60,314 nucleotides of DNA from Occallatibacter sp. (GCA_031296305.1 JARLFZ010000012.1:1-60314), one strand, 5' to 3'; positions 45,414 through 55,194 are shown, counted from the stretch's first letter. Translations and numbers: made by a program. The notes: a model not told the origin generated them from the sequence alone.

Positions 45414-45538
45414 CAGCGCTCGCCGCGCCCACACCTGCAGCCGTATATTAAGATGCTTCCAGTACTCGCGCGGCGTCGCGCGGCTGTTTTTCGAGGAACA
45501 ATCAGACTTCGACCGGTTTGGAACAGGAGAGCAAGAAC

Positions 45539-46006
45539 ATGGCCAAGAGCGTCAATAAGGTTTTCCTTCTGGGAAATGTGGGCAAGGACCCTGAAATTCG
45601 CACCACGGGCGGCGGCACTTCGGTGGCAAACTTTTCGCTCGCCACCAGCGATCGCTTTCAGGATCAGCAGGGCAACTGGCAGGACCGCACGGAATGGCAC
45701 AATCTCGTCGCGTTCAAGCGCACCGCCGAGATCGTCCGCGACTACGTTAAGAAGGGCTCCAAGCTCTACATCGAAGGCAAGATCCAGACCCGTAGTTGGG
45801 ACGACAAGGAAACCGGCGCCAAGAAGTACCGCACCGAGATTATCGTCAACGATCTGTCGCTGCTTTCGGGCCGCGAGGATGGCGGTGGTTCCAGTCGTTC
45901 CTCAAATGTGTCGTCTGCGTCGTCTAGCATGGACCAGCGCCAACCCGCTGCGAATGATGAATACTCGCAAGCGGCCGAAATCTCCGACGATGACATTCCG
46001 TTTTAA
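45539..46006 (+). CDS. ssb: Single-stranded DNA-binding protein
   Basis: OB-fold protein that coats single-stranded DNA in replication and repair. The 155 residues include the OB domain (SVNKVFLLGNVGKDPEIRTT to about residue 112, with WHNLVAFKRTAEIVRDYVKKGSKLYIEGKIQ) and a Ser-rich linker. The C-terminal tip is DDDIPF, the conserved acidic tail for partner proteins. The ATG at 45539 follows aggaga. Convergent with malQ. Confidence 0.97.
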   Translation: MAKSVNKVFLLGNVGKDPEIRTTGGGTSVANFSLATSDRFQDQQGNWQDRTEWHNLVAFKRTAEIVRDYVKKGSKLYIEGKIQTRSWDDKETGAKKYRTEIIVNDLSLLSGREDGGGSSRSSNVSSASSSMDQRQPAANDEYSQAAEISDDDIPF

Positions 46007-46009
46007 GAA

Positions 46010-46100
46010 CAGGGAGTATGGAGTAGCCAATAGGGAGTAGCCCCTACTTCCTAGTGCGATGCTCCATCGCTCCCTTGCTCCCTTGTTCCCTGCTTTTCCA
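46010..46100. repeat. 'ggagtagccaatag' and 'gctccctt' repeats between ssb and malQ
   Basis: Contains agggagtatggagtagccaa, related to positions 20-34, then the gctccatcgctcccttgctc type seen after the CYTH gene. The malQ stop (46051) lies inside it, so the last residues of MalQ are repeat-coded. Confidence 0.65.
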
Positions 46101-47610
46101 GCGGATCGTTCTCCCGATCCGTCACTTCCGCCAGTGCCGCCAGTCGTTCGGCCAACTCCTCCGTCCAACAATTCTCCGGCGCGCGCCAGCTCCAGTTGCC
46201 CGCCGCAACTGATGGCGTGTTCATGCGCGCCTCGGAGCCCAGCTCCAACAAATCCTGCACCGGCGCAATGGCGATCTCCGCCACGCTGCCCTGCGCCGCT
46301 CTGATCAACGGCCACGCGGGCCCGTTGTTTACCGGCCCAACCAGCGCTTCCACTGCCGCATGTTCCTTCTCCTTGGTCGTGTTCCACCAGCCTTGCGTGG
46401 TGTCGTTGTCATGCGTGCCGGTGTACGCTACGGTCGCAGGCACAAACTGCTGTGGCAGGTGGATGTGGGCGCCCTTGCTGCTGAATCCAAACTGCAACAC
46501 CCTCATGCCCGGCATCCCCAGCTCCAGGCGCAGCGCCTGCACTTGCGGCGTAATCATGCCCAGGTCCTCGGCAACCAGCGGCAGCGGCCCCAGCGCCGCT
46601 TCCAGTGCGCGGAAGAGCTCCAGCCCCGGCGCCTTGATCCACTCGCCTTTCACCGCGGTCTCTTCCTCGGCGGGGATCGCCCAGTACGCCTCGAAGCCGC
46701 GGAAGTGATCGAGGCGCACGATGTCGTAGATCTCCACAGCGCGCCGAATGCGTTCGATCCACCAGTTGAATCCGCGCTCGGCAAGCACGTCCCAGCGATA
46801 AAGCGGATTGCCCCAGCGCTGGCCCGTGGCCGAGAAGTAATCGGGCGGCACGCCGGCAACGCGAATCGGCTTCAGGTCTTCGTCGAGTTCGAAAATCTCA
46901 GGGTGAACCCAAACGTCCGCTGAGTCCATGTTGACGAAGATCGCTACGTCGCCCAGGATCCGAATTCCGCTTCCCTCGGCAGCCGATTTTAAAAGGTTCC
47001 ACTGCTGCGAAAACGCAAACTGCAGCACCTTCTCGATGGTGCGCTCGCGCCCGTGCTCGGCGGCGGCCGCGGCCAGCGCATGCGGATCGCGGCGTCGCAG
47101 CGGCTCGGGCCATTCCGTCCACGCGCCAGTGTTGAAGGCACGGCGCAGTACGGCATAGAGCGCGTAATCGTCGAGCCACGAAGCCTGGTCGCGGGAAAAC
47201 AATTCAAATTCCGCCCACTGCTCCGCCAGCGCCGGCTCGTCCAGAGCGCGATCGAGGAAATTTTCCGCCGCCTCGTGGAGCAGCGGAAATTTCCGCGCTT
47301 CCACTTCCTCAAAATTCACGGCTCCTGCACCGCCGGGCAATCCATCCATTCGGTCGGCCCCGATCCAGCCCCAGTCGCGAAGCACCTCCAGGCTGATCAG
47401 CGCGGGATTGCCCGCGAAAGCCGAAGAGCCCGCATACGGCGAGTTGCCGTATCCCGTGGGGCACAGCGGCAGAACCTGCCAGATATGCTGTTTGGCGCGG
47501 CCCAGAAAGGCCACAAACTCGTGCGCTGCCGGACCCAGGTCGCCGATGCCTCCATAAGAAGGCAACGAACTCACGTGCAGCAGAACTCCCGATGAACGCT
47601 GAAATTCCAT
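46051..47610 (-). CDS. malQ: 4-alpha-glucanotransferase (amylomaltase)
   Basis: GH77 enzyme that transfers maltodextrin segments. The 519-residue length is typical. Start MEFQRSSGVLLHVSSLPS at 47610, with gagg close upstream. Visible motifs: SYGGIGDLGPAA, YGNSPYAGSSAFAGNP, the nucleophile region VRLDHFRGFEAYW, the acid/base region PLVAEDLG, and TGTHDNDT carrying the transition-state Asp. The C-terminal KQGTREQGSDGASH is encoded in a dispersed repeat and is unlikely to be conserved. Convergent with ssb; the divergent GH2 gene follows. Works on maltodextrins or glycogen; no glycogen operon is visible here. Confidence 0.96.
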   Translation of the reverse strand: MEFQRSSGVLLHVSSLPSYGGIGDLGPAAHEFVAFLGRAKQHIWQVLPLCPTGYGNSPYAGSSAFAGNPALISLEVLRDWGWIGADRMDGLPGGAGAVNFEEVEARKFPLLHEAAENFLDRALDEPALAEQWAEFELFSRDQASWLDDYALYAVLRRAFNTGAWTEWPEPLRRRDPHALAAAAAEHGRERTIEKVLQFAFSQQWNLLKSAAEGSGIRILGDVAIFVNMDSADVWVHPEIFELDEDLKPIRVAGVPPDYFSATGQRWGNPLYRWDVLAERGFNWWIERIRRAVEIYDIVRLDHFRGFEAYWAIPAEEETAVKGEWIKAPGLELFRALEAALGPLPLVAEDLGMITPQVQALRLELGMPGMRVLQFGFSSKGAHIHLPQQFVPATVAYTGTHDNDTTQGWWNTTKEKEHAAVEALVGPVNNGPAWPLIRAAQGSVAEIAIAPVQDLLELGSEARMNTPSVAAGNWSWRAPENCWTEELAERLAALAEVTDRENDPLEKQGTREQGSDGASH

Positions 47611-47725
47611 AACCTCATTATTACGGATGGATGGCAGCCCTGCAGAATCCAGGCCGATCTGAGACACTGGAATGCGCGCCCCCGCGCAGCCTGCTGATTG
47701 ACTTTTGAGTTGAGGGAGACCTCCG

Positions 47726-50419
47726 TTGAAGATCCACCGTCGTTATTCCTGCCTTTGCCTTTTTGCCTTGATTTCGATTCCAGCCATTCTCTCGCCCTCG
47801 CGCGCCGCGGCCGCTTCAGCTCCGCGACCCGTCACCCTCGCCGACGGATGGAGATTGCAGGATGTAGCTAAAGTGCCGCAAGCCGGCGCGGAAGTTGCAA
47901 GCACCGCATTCGACGACCGCAGTTGGTACGCGGCCACAGTTCCGGGCACAGTGCTTACCTCGCTGGTCAACGACCGCGTCTATCCCGAGCCGTTGTATGG
48001 CGAGAACGAGCGCCCCGAGATCATTCCTGAAAGTCTGGCGCGCACCTCGTACTGGTACCGGACCGTAATCCGCGTGCCGCGCGCCTACCGCAATCATCAT
48101 GTCTGGCTCAACTTCGAGGGCATCAACTACGCCGCCGACGTGTGGGTGAACGGGGTTCAAGTTGGGAAGATCCGCGGCGCGTTCATCCGCGGCATCTTCG
48201 ACATCACCGCGCAGGTCAAGCCGGGCCGTCCGGCAGTGGTCGCAGTGCTGGTCGCTCCGCAGCCGCATCCCGGCGATCCGCACGAACACACGTTGCGCGA
48301 TGGCGTCGGCCTGAACGGCGGCCTCACCGCCATCGACGGGCCCACGTTCCTCTCCACCATCGGCTGGGACTGGCTCAACGCGGTGCGCGATCGCGACACC
48401 GGCATCTGGCAGAAGGTATTTCTGTCGGCATCCGGCCCGGTGCTGCTCAAGAACCCGCTGGTGACGACCGATCTGCCGCTGCCGCGCACTGATTCCTCCG
48501 ACGTTGCCGTCGAGACCACCGTCGAGAACGTGAGCGACACGCCGCAAACCGGCACGGTCGCGGGAACCATCGAGAACATCCGGTTCGAGCGGCAGGTTAC
48601 GCTGGCCCCGCACAGCACGCAACAAATTGTTTTCGACGCCAAATCCACGCCCGCGCTGCACATCGATCATCCGCGCCTGTGGTGGCCAAACGGCTACGGC
48701 GAGCAGCAGATGTACCGGTTGCATCTCGCGTTCATCATCAACCGCGCTACGAGCGACGCCCAGGATGTCGATTTCGGCGTCCGCAAGATCAGCTACTCGG
48801 TGCCGGGAACCGACACGCTCACGATCTCCGTCAACGGTGTTCCTATCTTCATTCGCGGCGGCGACTGGGGACTCGACGAAGCCATGAAGCGCATCCCGCG
48901 CGAGCGCCTGGACGCACAGATTCATATGCATCAACTGGCGCATCTCAACATGATCCGCAACTGGGTAGGCCAGAGCACCAGTGAGGACTTCTACGAGTTA
49001 TGCGACAAGTACGGCATCCTGGTGTGGGACGAATTCTTCCAGCCCAATCCCCTGGACGGCCCCGACCCCACTGATCTCGACACGTACGTGGCCAACGTGC
49101 GCGACAAGGTGCTGCGTTTCCGCAACCATCCTTCCATCGCCTTGTGGTGCGCGCGCAATGAGGGCTATCCACCGCCCGAAATCGACGCGGCGCTGCGCAA
49201 GGTGCTCACGGAACTCGAGCCCACGCGCCGCTATCAGCCCAGCTCCACCGACGGCGCCGGCGTGCGCTCGCATGGGCCTTATCGGTGGCGCGCCCCGCGT
49301 GAGTTCTATACCGTGACCGACGACTACTTCAAAACCGAAACCGGCAGCATGAGCGTGCCCACGCTCGAATCCGTCCACGGCATGATGCCAAAGAAGGACT
49401 GGGAGACGATCAACGACGACTGGGCCGCGCACGACATGGCAAAGGGCAACCAGCATGGCGACGTTTACCCCGACATCGTCGCCGGGCGCTATGGAAAGAT
49501 CGCCAACCTCGCCGACTTTGTGCGCAAATCGCAGCTCATGAACTACGAAGCCTTCCGCGCTATGTACGAAGGGCGCAATGCGCAGCTCTTCCATCCCACC
49601 ACCGCCGTTATCACGTGGATGAGCGATCCCGCGCAGCCCAGTTTCGTCTGGCAGCTTTATCACTACGATCTCGAACCCAACGCATCCCTCTTCGCCGTCA
49701 TGCACGCGTCGGAGATGGTGCACATCCAGCTCAACGAAGCCAACGGGCAGGTGCAGGTGATCAACAATAAGCCGGAGCCTGTCACCGATGCCGCGGCGCG
49801 GGTTGACGTTTACAACCTCGATGGAACGCTTCTCTACGAGCACGAGACCAAGCTGACAGCCGCGCCCGATGCGGCAACCAACCTCGGCACCGTGGATTTT
49901 CCCGCGCATCCTTCGGCGGTGCATTTTCTCAAGCTCGCCTTGCACAACGCCGCCGGCGAAGTTCTTTCGAGCAATTTTTATTGGCTTGGACTGCCTGACC
50001 ATCCCGGCGACTTGACGGCGCTCAACGACCTGCCCATGGTCACGCTAACGGCAAAAGTGGAGGAGCTCGAGGGAAAAATCGCCGGCCAGCGACTGCTCGC
50101 GATCACGCTGCACAATCCCACGCACAGCGTCGCCCTCATGGCGCACGTGCAACTGCGCCGCAAATCCGGCGAGCGCGTTTTGCCCGCCTTCTACAGCGAC
50201 AATTACGTGACGCTGCTGCCCGATGAAACCCGGACCATCGGCATTGAGGCCGCGCAAAGCGACTTCAAAGGAGAGGCTCCGCTCATTGTCCTCGATGGCT
50301 GGAACGTGACCGTAACCCCAGCCTCATTCGGCGCTGTATCGGTCGCGCCCAATCTCGACGCGCAGCCGGACCACTCGCCCACCACAGGATTGCCCTTCGC
50401 CACCGAGGGGTTGCGATAG
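47726..50419 (+). CDS. Secreted GH2 glycosidase (exo-beta-mannosidase/glucosaminidase type)
   Basis: An 897-residue exported GH2 enzyme. Signal peptide about 1-29 (PSRAAAAS). A sugar-binding sandwich domain (about 40-220; YWYRTVIRVP, WLNFEGINYAADVWVNG), immunoglobulin-like domain, and TIM barrel follow. The acid/base is Glu479 in CARNEGYP and the likely nucleophile Glu538 in TETGSMSVP. FIRGGDWGLDEAM and LWWPNGYGEQQMY are typical of the beta-mannosidase and exo-glucosaminidase branch. The substrate cannot be set from sequence; glucosaminidase CsxA uses an Asp at the first position, so mannosidase-like action is somewhat more likely. Divergent from malQ. Confidence 0.85.
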   Translation: MKIHRRYSCLCLFALISIPAILSPSRAAAASAPRPVTLADGWRLQDVAKVPQAGAEVASTAFDDRSWYAATVPGTVLTSLVNDRVYPEPLYGENERPEIIPESLARTSYWYRTVIRVPRAYRNHHVWLNFEGINYAADVWVNGVQVGKIRGAFIRGIFDITAQVKPGRPAVVAVLVAPQPHPGDPHEHTLRDGVGLNGGLTAIDGPTFLSTIGWDWLNAVRDRDTGIWQKVFLSASGPVLLKNPLVTTDLPLPRTDSSDVAVETTVENVSDTPQTGTVAGTIENIRFERQVTLAPHSTQQIVFDAKSTPALHIDHPRLWWPNGYGEQQMYRLHLAFIINRATSDAQDVDFGVRKISYSVPGTDTLTISVNGVPIFIRGGDWGLDEAMKRIPRERLDAQIHMHQLAHLNMIRNWVGQSTSEDFYELCDKYGILVWDEFFQPNPLDGPDPTDLDTYVANVRDKVLRFRNHPSIALWCARNEGYPPPEIDAALRKVLTELEPTRRYQPSSTDGAGVRSHGPYRWRAPREFYTVTDDYFKTETGSMSVPTLESVHGMMPKKDWETINDDWAAHDMAKGNQHGDVYPDIVAGRYGKIANLADFVRKSQLMNYEAFRAMYEGRNAQLFHPTTAVITWMSDPAQPSFVWQLYHYDLEPNASLFAVMHASEMVHIQLNEANGQVQVINNKPEPVTDAAARVDVYNLDGTLLYEHETKLTAAPDAATNLGTVDFPAHPSAVHFLKLALHNAAGEVLSSNFYWLGLPDHPGDLTALNDLPMVTLTAKVEELEGKIAGQRLLAITLHNPTHSVALMAHVQLRRKSGERVLPAFYSDNYVTLLPDETRTIGIEAAQSDFKGEAPLIVLDGWNVTVTPASFGAVSVAPNLDAQPDHSPTTGLPFATEGLR

Positions 50420-50442
50420 AGAGAGCGGGCCGCATAGTCAAA

Positions 50443-50470
50443 AGGCCCGCAACCTTCCGGCTGCGGGCCT
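50443..50470. terminator. Bidirectional terminator between the GH2 and PpiD genes
   Basis: Perfect stem aggcccgca/tgcgggcct, loop accttccggc, between convergent genes. No long T-run follows on the plus strand; A-rich flanks give a short T-run on the minus strand. Confidence 0.75.
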
Positions 50471-50494
50471 CAAACTTTCTGTATCGATCCTGTG

Positions 50495-52462
50495 CTACGT
50501 CCCCGGCGTCTGCTGCGGCTTGGCGTTAAAGCGGATCAGGTTGTGCTTCTTGTAGTTGTCCCACACTCCGCTCATGAACACGCTGAACGCCTCGTTGCGC
50601 TTCTGTTGCAGAACCTGATCGCGCGTCCGGTCGAAGTTCTTCGCGATCTCGTCGGCGTTCGGCTCCTGCTTGTCGAGAATCTTCACCACCACGCCGGTGC
50701 GGCCCGCGTTGATGGGCCCGCTGAATGAGCCAACCGTCATCTCGAAGAGCTGCGGAGCCACCTGGGCCACTTCGCCAAAGTCCGGCACCTGCCCGCTCGC
50801 GTCCACCAGGTCGCTGGTCTTCACGGTCGCGCCCACGGCTTTGGCAGCTTTGCCAAGATCGTTCATCGCCTTCGCCTTGTCGGCAAGGTCTTTGGTCTTC
50901 TGGCCGAGCAACGCCGGCAACTGCTCGTCGCGATAGTCGTCCAGAACGTGGGTCTTCCAGTCGGCAAAAGCCGGCGCATGCGCCGCCACTTCACCCGTCA
51001 CCTGGAAGATCGCGTAGCCCTCGCCCGTCGGCGCGGATTGCGGTGGATCGCCCTGCTTGGCTGCAAAGGCCTTGGCCAAAAGCTGTGAGCTGTCCGGCAA
51101 CGCGGCAATCACGCCGTCGCGTCCCACCGGCTGCGAATTCACCAGTTGCAGATGATGCGCTGCCGCGGTCTTCTCCAGGCCGTTCTTGTTCGCCTCCGCA
51201 GTCAACTGTTCTGCATAACGCGACTCCGTCTGCCCCGCGGCATCGCGCGTCATCGCCGCCACAATGTTTGCCTGCACTTCGCTCAGCGGCTGCGTGTGCG
51301 CGCTCTGCCGCTCTTCAACCTGAATAATGTGGTAGCCAAAGCTGCTCTTCACGATGGCGATGTCGCCGATCTTCTGCGTAAAGATGGCCTTGTCGAACTC
51401 GGGCACCATCTTGCCCCGCTGCGCAAATCCCAGTTCGCCGCCCGTGTCCTTGCTCCCTGGGTCGTCGGAGTATTTCTTCGCCAGATCGGTCCAGCTTCCG
51501 CCCGCTTGCAGCTGCTTCAGAACGCTCTCGGCCTTGGCCTTGGCCGCGGCATCGGCCTTGGCATCAGCGCCTTCCGGCACGCTGATCAGAATGTGCCGCG
51601 ACTTGGCCTGATCCGGAACCGAGTAGTCGCTCGAGTGGTCGTTGTAATACTGCTGAATCTGTTGTTGCGAAGGCTGCGGAACGCCTCCCGGAACCTGCTC
51701 CTGCGTGAACGCAAAGTAGGTGATCCTGCGCTCCTCGGGCACCGCCTGGGCGTACTGCGCGGCGTTCTTCTTGAAGAACGCTTCCAGATCGCTATCCGAA
51801 GGATTGATCGTCTTGCGCAGGTCGTCGGCCGAGATTACGGCGTAGTCGAACTTGATCTTGATGTTCGCTTTGCGGTAGAGATCGCGGACCTCCTGGTCGC
51901 TCACCGTCACACCTGCGGTGATCAGAGCCTGCAGGCGGCGCACCGTGATTTCTTCCTTGATCTGGTTCTCAAACTCGTCAACCGATATGTGCAGCCGGTC
52001 GTCGACCAGTTGCTTGTAAGCTTCTTCGCCGATGAATTTCCCATCGGGATAGATAACCTGCCCCGTGGGACCGGTGCGCAGGTACTGACGCACATCGTCG
52101 TCCGTGGCGTACACGCCGAGCTTGTGCGCTTCCTGCAAAAGCACCTTCTGCTGCACCATCTCCTGGCCCACCTGCTGCTCCATGTACTGCACGATCATGG
52201 GATTGCCGGCATACTGCGGGCCGCGCTGACGCAGCTCGTTCTCCGCAACCTGCTGCACGCGCGTCTGGCTGATGGTGTCGCCGGACGACAGAATCTTGCT
52301 ATACCAGTGGGGATACACCACCGCGAACGTATCGGGCGCGGCAGCGCCGGCCCCGGTGAGTCCGGGGATCAGGTATACCACCATGGCGACCGATGCGGCG
52401 CCAATCACGACTACGAACAGCGCCTTGGTAATGCGATTGTCTGATTGCAGGAATCGAATCAT
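50495..52462 (-). CDS. ppiD: PpiD/SurA-like membrane-anchored peptidyl-prolyl isomerase
   Basis: A 655-residue periplasmic folding factor anchored by one N-terminal helix (about 13-35). A SurA-N-like helical domain (about 65-200) precedes a PpiC-type parvulin domain (about 285-385: SRHILISVPEG, GGSWTDLAKKYSDDPGSKDTGGELGF, GKMVPEFDKAIF, SSFGYHIIQVEER). A second degenerate parvulin-like region follows. Length and layout match PpiD. It assists folding of outer-membrane and secreted proteins, consistent with the nearby export-related genes. The ATG has only a weak ribosome site. Confidence 0.9.
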   Translation of the reverse strand: MIRFLQSDNRITKALFVVVIGAASVAMVVYLIPGLTGAGAAAPDTFAVVYPHWYSKILSSGDTISQTRVQQVAENELRQRGPQYAGNPMIVQYMEQQVGQEMVQQKVLLQEAHKLGVYATDDDVRQYLRTGPTGQVIYPDGKFIGEEAYKQLVDDRLHISVDEFENQIKEEITVRRLQALITAGVTVSDQEVRDLYRKANIKIKFDYAVISADDLRKTINPSDSDLEAFFKKNAAQYAQAVPEERRITYFAFTQEQVPGGVPQPSQQQIQQYYNDHSSDYSVPDQAKSRHILISVPEGADAKADAAAKAKAESVLKQLQAGGSWTDLAKKYSDDPGSKDTGGELGFAQRGKMVPEFDKAIFTQKIGDIAIVKSSFGYHIIQVEERQSAHTQPLSEVQANIVAAMTRDAAGQTESRYAEQLTAEANKNGLEKTAAAHHLQLVNSQPVGRDGVIAALPDSSQLLAKAFAAKQGDPPQSAPTGEGYAIFQVTGEVAAHAPAFADWKTHVLDDYRDEQLPALLGQKTKDLADKAKAMNDLGKAAKAVGATVKTSDLVDASGQVPDFGEVAQVAPQLFEMTVGSFSGPINAGRTGVVVKILDKQEPNADEIAKNFDRTRDQVLQQKRNEAFSVFMSGVWDNYKKHNLIRFNAKPQQTPGT

Positions 52463-52613
52463 GGATGGATCTTCGCCTTCTACTCTCTACGCGCACTCGC
52501 GCCCACGGGTCGGGCAGTAACGGCAAATCCACTGCATTCCGATGGCTTTGCGACGCGCAATTCTCTCTGCTTGCGACTCTCCCATTATAGACGACGGGGA
52601 ATCCGGTGCGCCC

Positions 52614-53063
52614 TTACGGCCTCCCCCGCAGCAAAGCATCGAGCTGTGGGTGCTTCGGCTTCGCGAAAGGATTCACGATTGTGACCCCCCTCCAGACAAA
52701 ACCGTCTTGCATATCCTCGGAGAGGAGCAGGTGGCAATCGGCTTCTGCCGCCGCGCACAGAATGACCGCATCCCAGATGCTGAATCGGCGCACGGTCAGG
52801 TCCAGGGCTGCGAGCAGAACATCGGCAGAGGTTTCTACGATCGCATAGGCGTTGCGCCAACTAAGGATCGCTTGCCGCGCTTCGGCCGGAGAGCGGCCAG
52901 CTTTTTTGACCAACACTTGAAAAAGTTCACCCAGCGACTGCACTGGCAGGGCCACCAGATTCGGCGGCAATTTGTCCACCAAATCGAGCGCCGCCTTCTT
53001 CATCGCCAGGCCGTTCACACCCTCGGCGTAGGCCAGGACATTCGTGTCCAGGGCCACCCTCAC
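52614..53063 (-). CDS. vapC: PIN-domain toxin, VapC type
   Basis: A 149-residue PIN nuclease predicted to cut tRNA or mRNA. The acidic set is visible: Asp6 (ALDTNVLAY), Glu46 (SLGELFQ), Asp98 (SIWDAVIL) and Asp117 (LLLSEDMQDG). The start is a GTG that overlaps the antitoxin stop (GTGA), showing translational coupling. Together with the upstream Phd-type gene it forms a type II module. Confidence 0.9.
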   Translation of the reverse strand: MRVALDTNVLAYAEGVNGLAMKKAALDLVDKLPPNLVALPVQSLGELFQVLVKKAGRSPAEARQAILSWRNAYAIVETSADVLLAALDLTVRRFSIWDAVILCAAAEADCHLLLSEDMQDGFVWRGVTIVNPFAKPKHPQLDALLRGRP

Positions 53064-53305
53064 CGCGCATCCTCATAGAGTTCGTCTCGCGTCCAGGAGC
53101 CAATCCGCGTCGTCGCCTGCTTCCGCAATCTGGCCAGCAGATCCGCGCGCGCGCCCGCCTCGGCCTCTCCCGCATCATCGATGGGAGACAGTTTTGCAAC
53201 CGGCTTGCCGTGATTCGTGACGACGTAAACACGTCCCCGGCGAACTCCATGCAAGAGTTGAGAAAAGTTACGGTTGGCATCCGCCGCCGATACCATCTTC
53301 TCCAT
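53060..53305 (-). CDS. Phd/YefM-type antitoxin
   Basis: An 81-residue antitoxin. The N-terminal DNA-binding fold has the Phd/YefM pattern (MVSAADANRNFSQLLHGVRRGRVYVVTNHGKPVAKLSPID). The C-terminal tail (ATTRIGSWTRDELYEDAR) would bind the toxin. It precedes vapC with a four-base overlap. Families of this kind bind their own promoter; I see no clear dyad before it. Confidence 0.88.
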   Translation of the reverse strand: MEKMVSAADANRNFSQLLHGVRRGRVYVVTNHGKPVAKLSPIDDAGEAEAGARADLLARLRKQATTRIGSWTRDELYEDAR

Positions 53306-53407
53306 GACTGTTTCACCCCTTGAACAATGTAGTGATATTACCTACTATAGCGTAAGCGCCGCTTTCGATCAAAACCAATCGGGCATCCTGCAAGCAGGAT
53401 GCCCGAT

Positions 53408-53448
53408 CTCTTGTTCCCTCAGTCCCTTGTTCCCTCGTTCCCTGTCTT
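53408..53448 (-). repeat. 'gggaacaaggg' repeat after the BON protein
   Basis: On the minus strand the BON-gene stop is followed by aaagacagggaacgagggaa, then caagggactgagggaacaag. Confidence 0.75.
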
Positions 53449-53451
53449 TAT

Positions 53452-54813
53452 CTACCGCCAGTAGTACGCTCCGCCCACGATGAAATACGGCCGATAGTAG
53501 GGCGCCGGATACCCGTAGTACCCCGGGCCGTATCCGTAGCCTTGTCTGTAATAGGGCGATCCGTAGGGTCCACGGCGGTAAAGCGCCGGACCACCGGGAT
53601 ACAGGCCCTCCGCCAGCCTTGCCGCTTCCTGGGGGCTTACTGGGGCCACCGTAATTGGTGCCGCAAGGTGGAAGGTCACCAGCGCTTCAGCCGGAATCCA
53701 GGCCCGATAGCCGGGCGAAGCCGCGCCTAATGCCGTGCCGCCTGCCAAGCCCGCGCCTGCGCCAATTGCGCAGCCCGCGCCACGGCCCACCGCGCAGCCG
53801 ATGATGGTCCCGATTACGCCACCGGCCAGCGCGCTGCCCACCGTCTGGCCAGCCTTATTCGGGGCCTTTACCCTGAATAGGTCGCTTTGCAGTGGATAAT
53901 TGCGCCCGCCCAGATCGAGAGAAGTCAGCGCCAGCGCCAGCGTGGAGTTGCCTCCGAGGCTTCCCGAACCCACGTTCTTGTGTTCTGCAATCACGCCGTG
54001 CACCACGGCTCCGCGCGGAATCGCCAGCACGCCGCCCGCGGTCACGTCCTGAATCACCATGAACTCGACCGGCTCGCCATCCCTGGCCCTCTTGCTATCC
54101 ACCGGCTCGCTGGTGCGAAGCTGCAACAGCGTTCCCGGCGGCAGCGTCACTGGCCCCGTGGCCGGCGCATAGCGCGGTGCTTGCGGGTATTGCGGCGGAT
54201 ACTGCGAGTACTGCGGATTCTGGTACTGAGGCCGCTGCACCGGAGGCGCCGGATACGTTCCCTGCTGCGGATAAGTTTCCTGCTGCTGCGGATAAGGCGC
54301 TGGCGCCTGATTCGCTGCCGCGGGATCGGGGCCCTGGTCCGGAGCCGGTCCCGGAGGCGGCAAACCCGCCATTTGCTGTTGCGCCTGCGACTGATCGGGG
54401 TCCGGCATCTCCTGCGTATCGGAAGCCGGCTGCATATTCTGCGCATCGGCGGCCGGATTGCCCACCTTCAGGTTGTTGTTCACCCTGGTTACGCCATCCA
54501 CGTGGGCAGCAATCGACTCGGCCAGCCGCTTCGACGCCTCCGTCGATACCGTTCCCGAGAGCGTAACCTCGCTCTGAATCGTGGCCGCCGTGATCAGGTC
54601 GTTTTTCAGGGCCGCTGACGCGTCCAGCGCGTGCACCACATCCATCTCAATCTGACCATCGCTCCGCGGTCCCTGCGGCGCTGCCGGCTGACCTTGTGAT
54701 TGCCCTGCCGGGGCGCCGGCATCCTGCGCCAGCGCGACCACTGCAAACAGCACGGCCACCCCGGTCCCTGCCACGAGCGGTCGAATCATGTTCTTCAGCA
54801 AGCTGCGATTCAT
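53452..54813 (-). CDS. Exported BON-domain protein with glycine-zipper region
   Basis: A 453-residue envelope protein. The start at 54813 (MNRSLLKNMIRPLV) follows gaggaga; an upstream in-frame ATG is less supported. Order: signal peptide (about 1-30, VVALAQ), BON domain (about 50-118; IEMDVVHALDASAALKNDLI, VTLSGTVSTEASKRLAESIAAHVDGV), a Pro/Gln/Tyr-rich linker, a beta region (about 220-330) with LPPGTLLQLRTSEPV, a glycine zipper (VGSALAGGVIGTIIGCAVG), and a Tyr/Gly-rich C-terminus. BON domains bind phospholipid surfaces. The glycine zipper suggests outer-membrane association. Function unknown. Confidence 0.78.
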   Translation of the reverse strand: MNRSLLKNMIRPLVAGTGVAVLFAVVALAQDAGAPAGQSQGQPAAPQGPRSDGQIEMDVVHALDASAALKNDLITAATIQSEVTLSGTVSTEASKRLAESIAAHVDGVTRVNNNLKVGNPAADAQNMQPASDTQEMPDPDQSQAQQQMAGLPPPGPAPDQGPDPAAANQAPAPYPQQQETYPQQGTYPAPPVQRPQYQNPQYSQYPPQYPQAPRYAPATGPVTLPPGTLLQLRTSEPVDSKRARDGEPVEFMVIQDVTAGGVLAIPRGAVVHGVIAEHKNVGSGSLGGNSTLALALTSLDLGGRNYPLQSDLFRVKAPNKAGQTVGSALAGGVIGTIIGCAVGRGAGCAIGAGAGLAGGTALGAASPGYRAWIPAEALVTFHLAAPITVAPVSPQEAARLAEGLYPGGPALYRRGPYGSPYYRQGYGYGPGYYGYPAPYYRPYFIVGGAYYWR

Positions 54814-55098
54814 TTTCGATGTCTCCTCTACCGATACGATCGTTCTCAACCCCGAAAAGTTTCGCGGGGTGAACGACATTCGAGGCCCTTTAGGCCGCCC
54901 AAACCGTTAGACGGACCCCGCCCCGAGCCTGTTACCCGGTATAACCCTGTTTTCGGCAGAAAGTTGCCTTAGAGCCTGCCCAACAACTAGGTTTTGGACA
55001 ACTTTTCAGGGAAACTTCGCCGCAGCAGAGCCCGCGAAGCGTGCGACAGACGCTAGCCCCAGGCGCGACGAGCCTGGGGAGAGAACGCACCCCGCACC

Positions 55099-55126
55099 GC
55101 CAGCCCGCTTCAGCGGGCGTAAGAAC
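55099..55126. repeat. REP-3 palindrome, copy 2
   Basis: Same 28 bp as 22644-22671, gccagcccgcttcagcgggc then gtaagaac. Confidence 0.8.
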
Positions 55127-55162
55127 TCGCCCAAAACCGGACTTCTCCGCTAAGTTTCAGCC

Positions 55163-55194
55163 GGGTGCCCCCGGTCTCGATTCTGAGACCGGGG
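55163..55194. repeat. REP-2 hairpin, copy 3
   Basis: Stem CCCCGGTCTC/GAGACCGGGG. The inner stem pairs differ from copies 1 and 2 (CTC/GAG for CCC/GGG) while pairing is kept. Confidence 0.75.
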
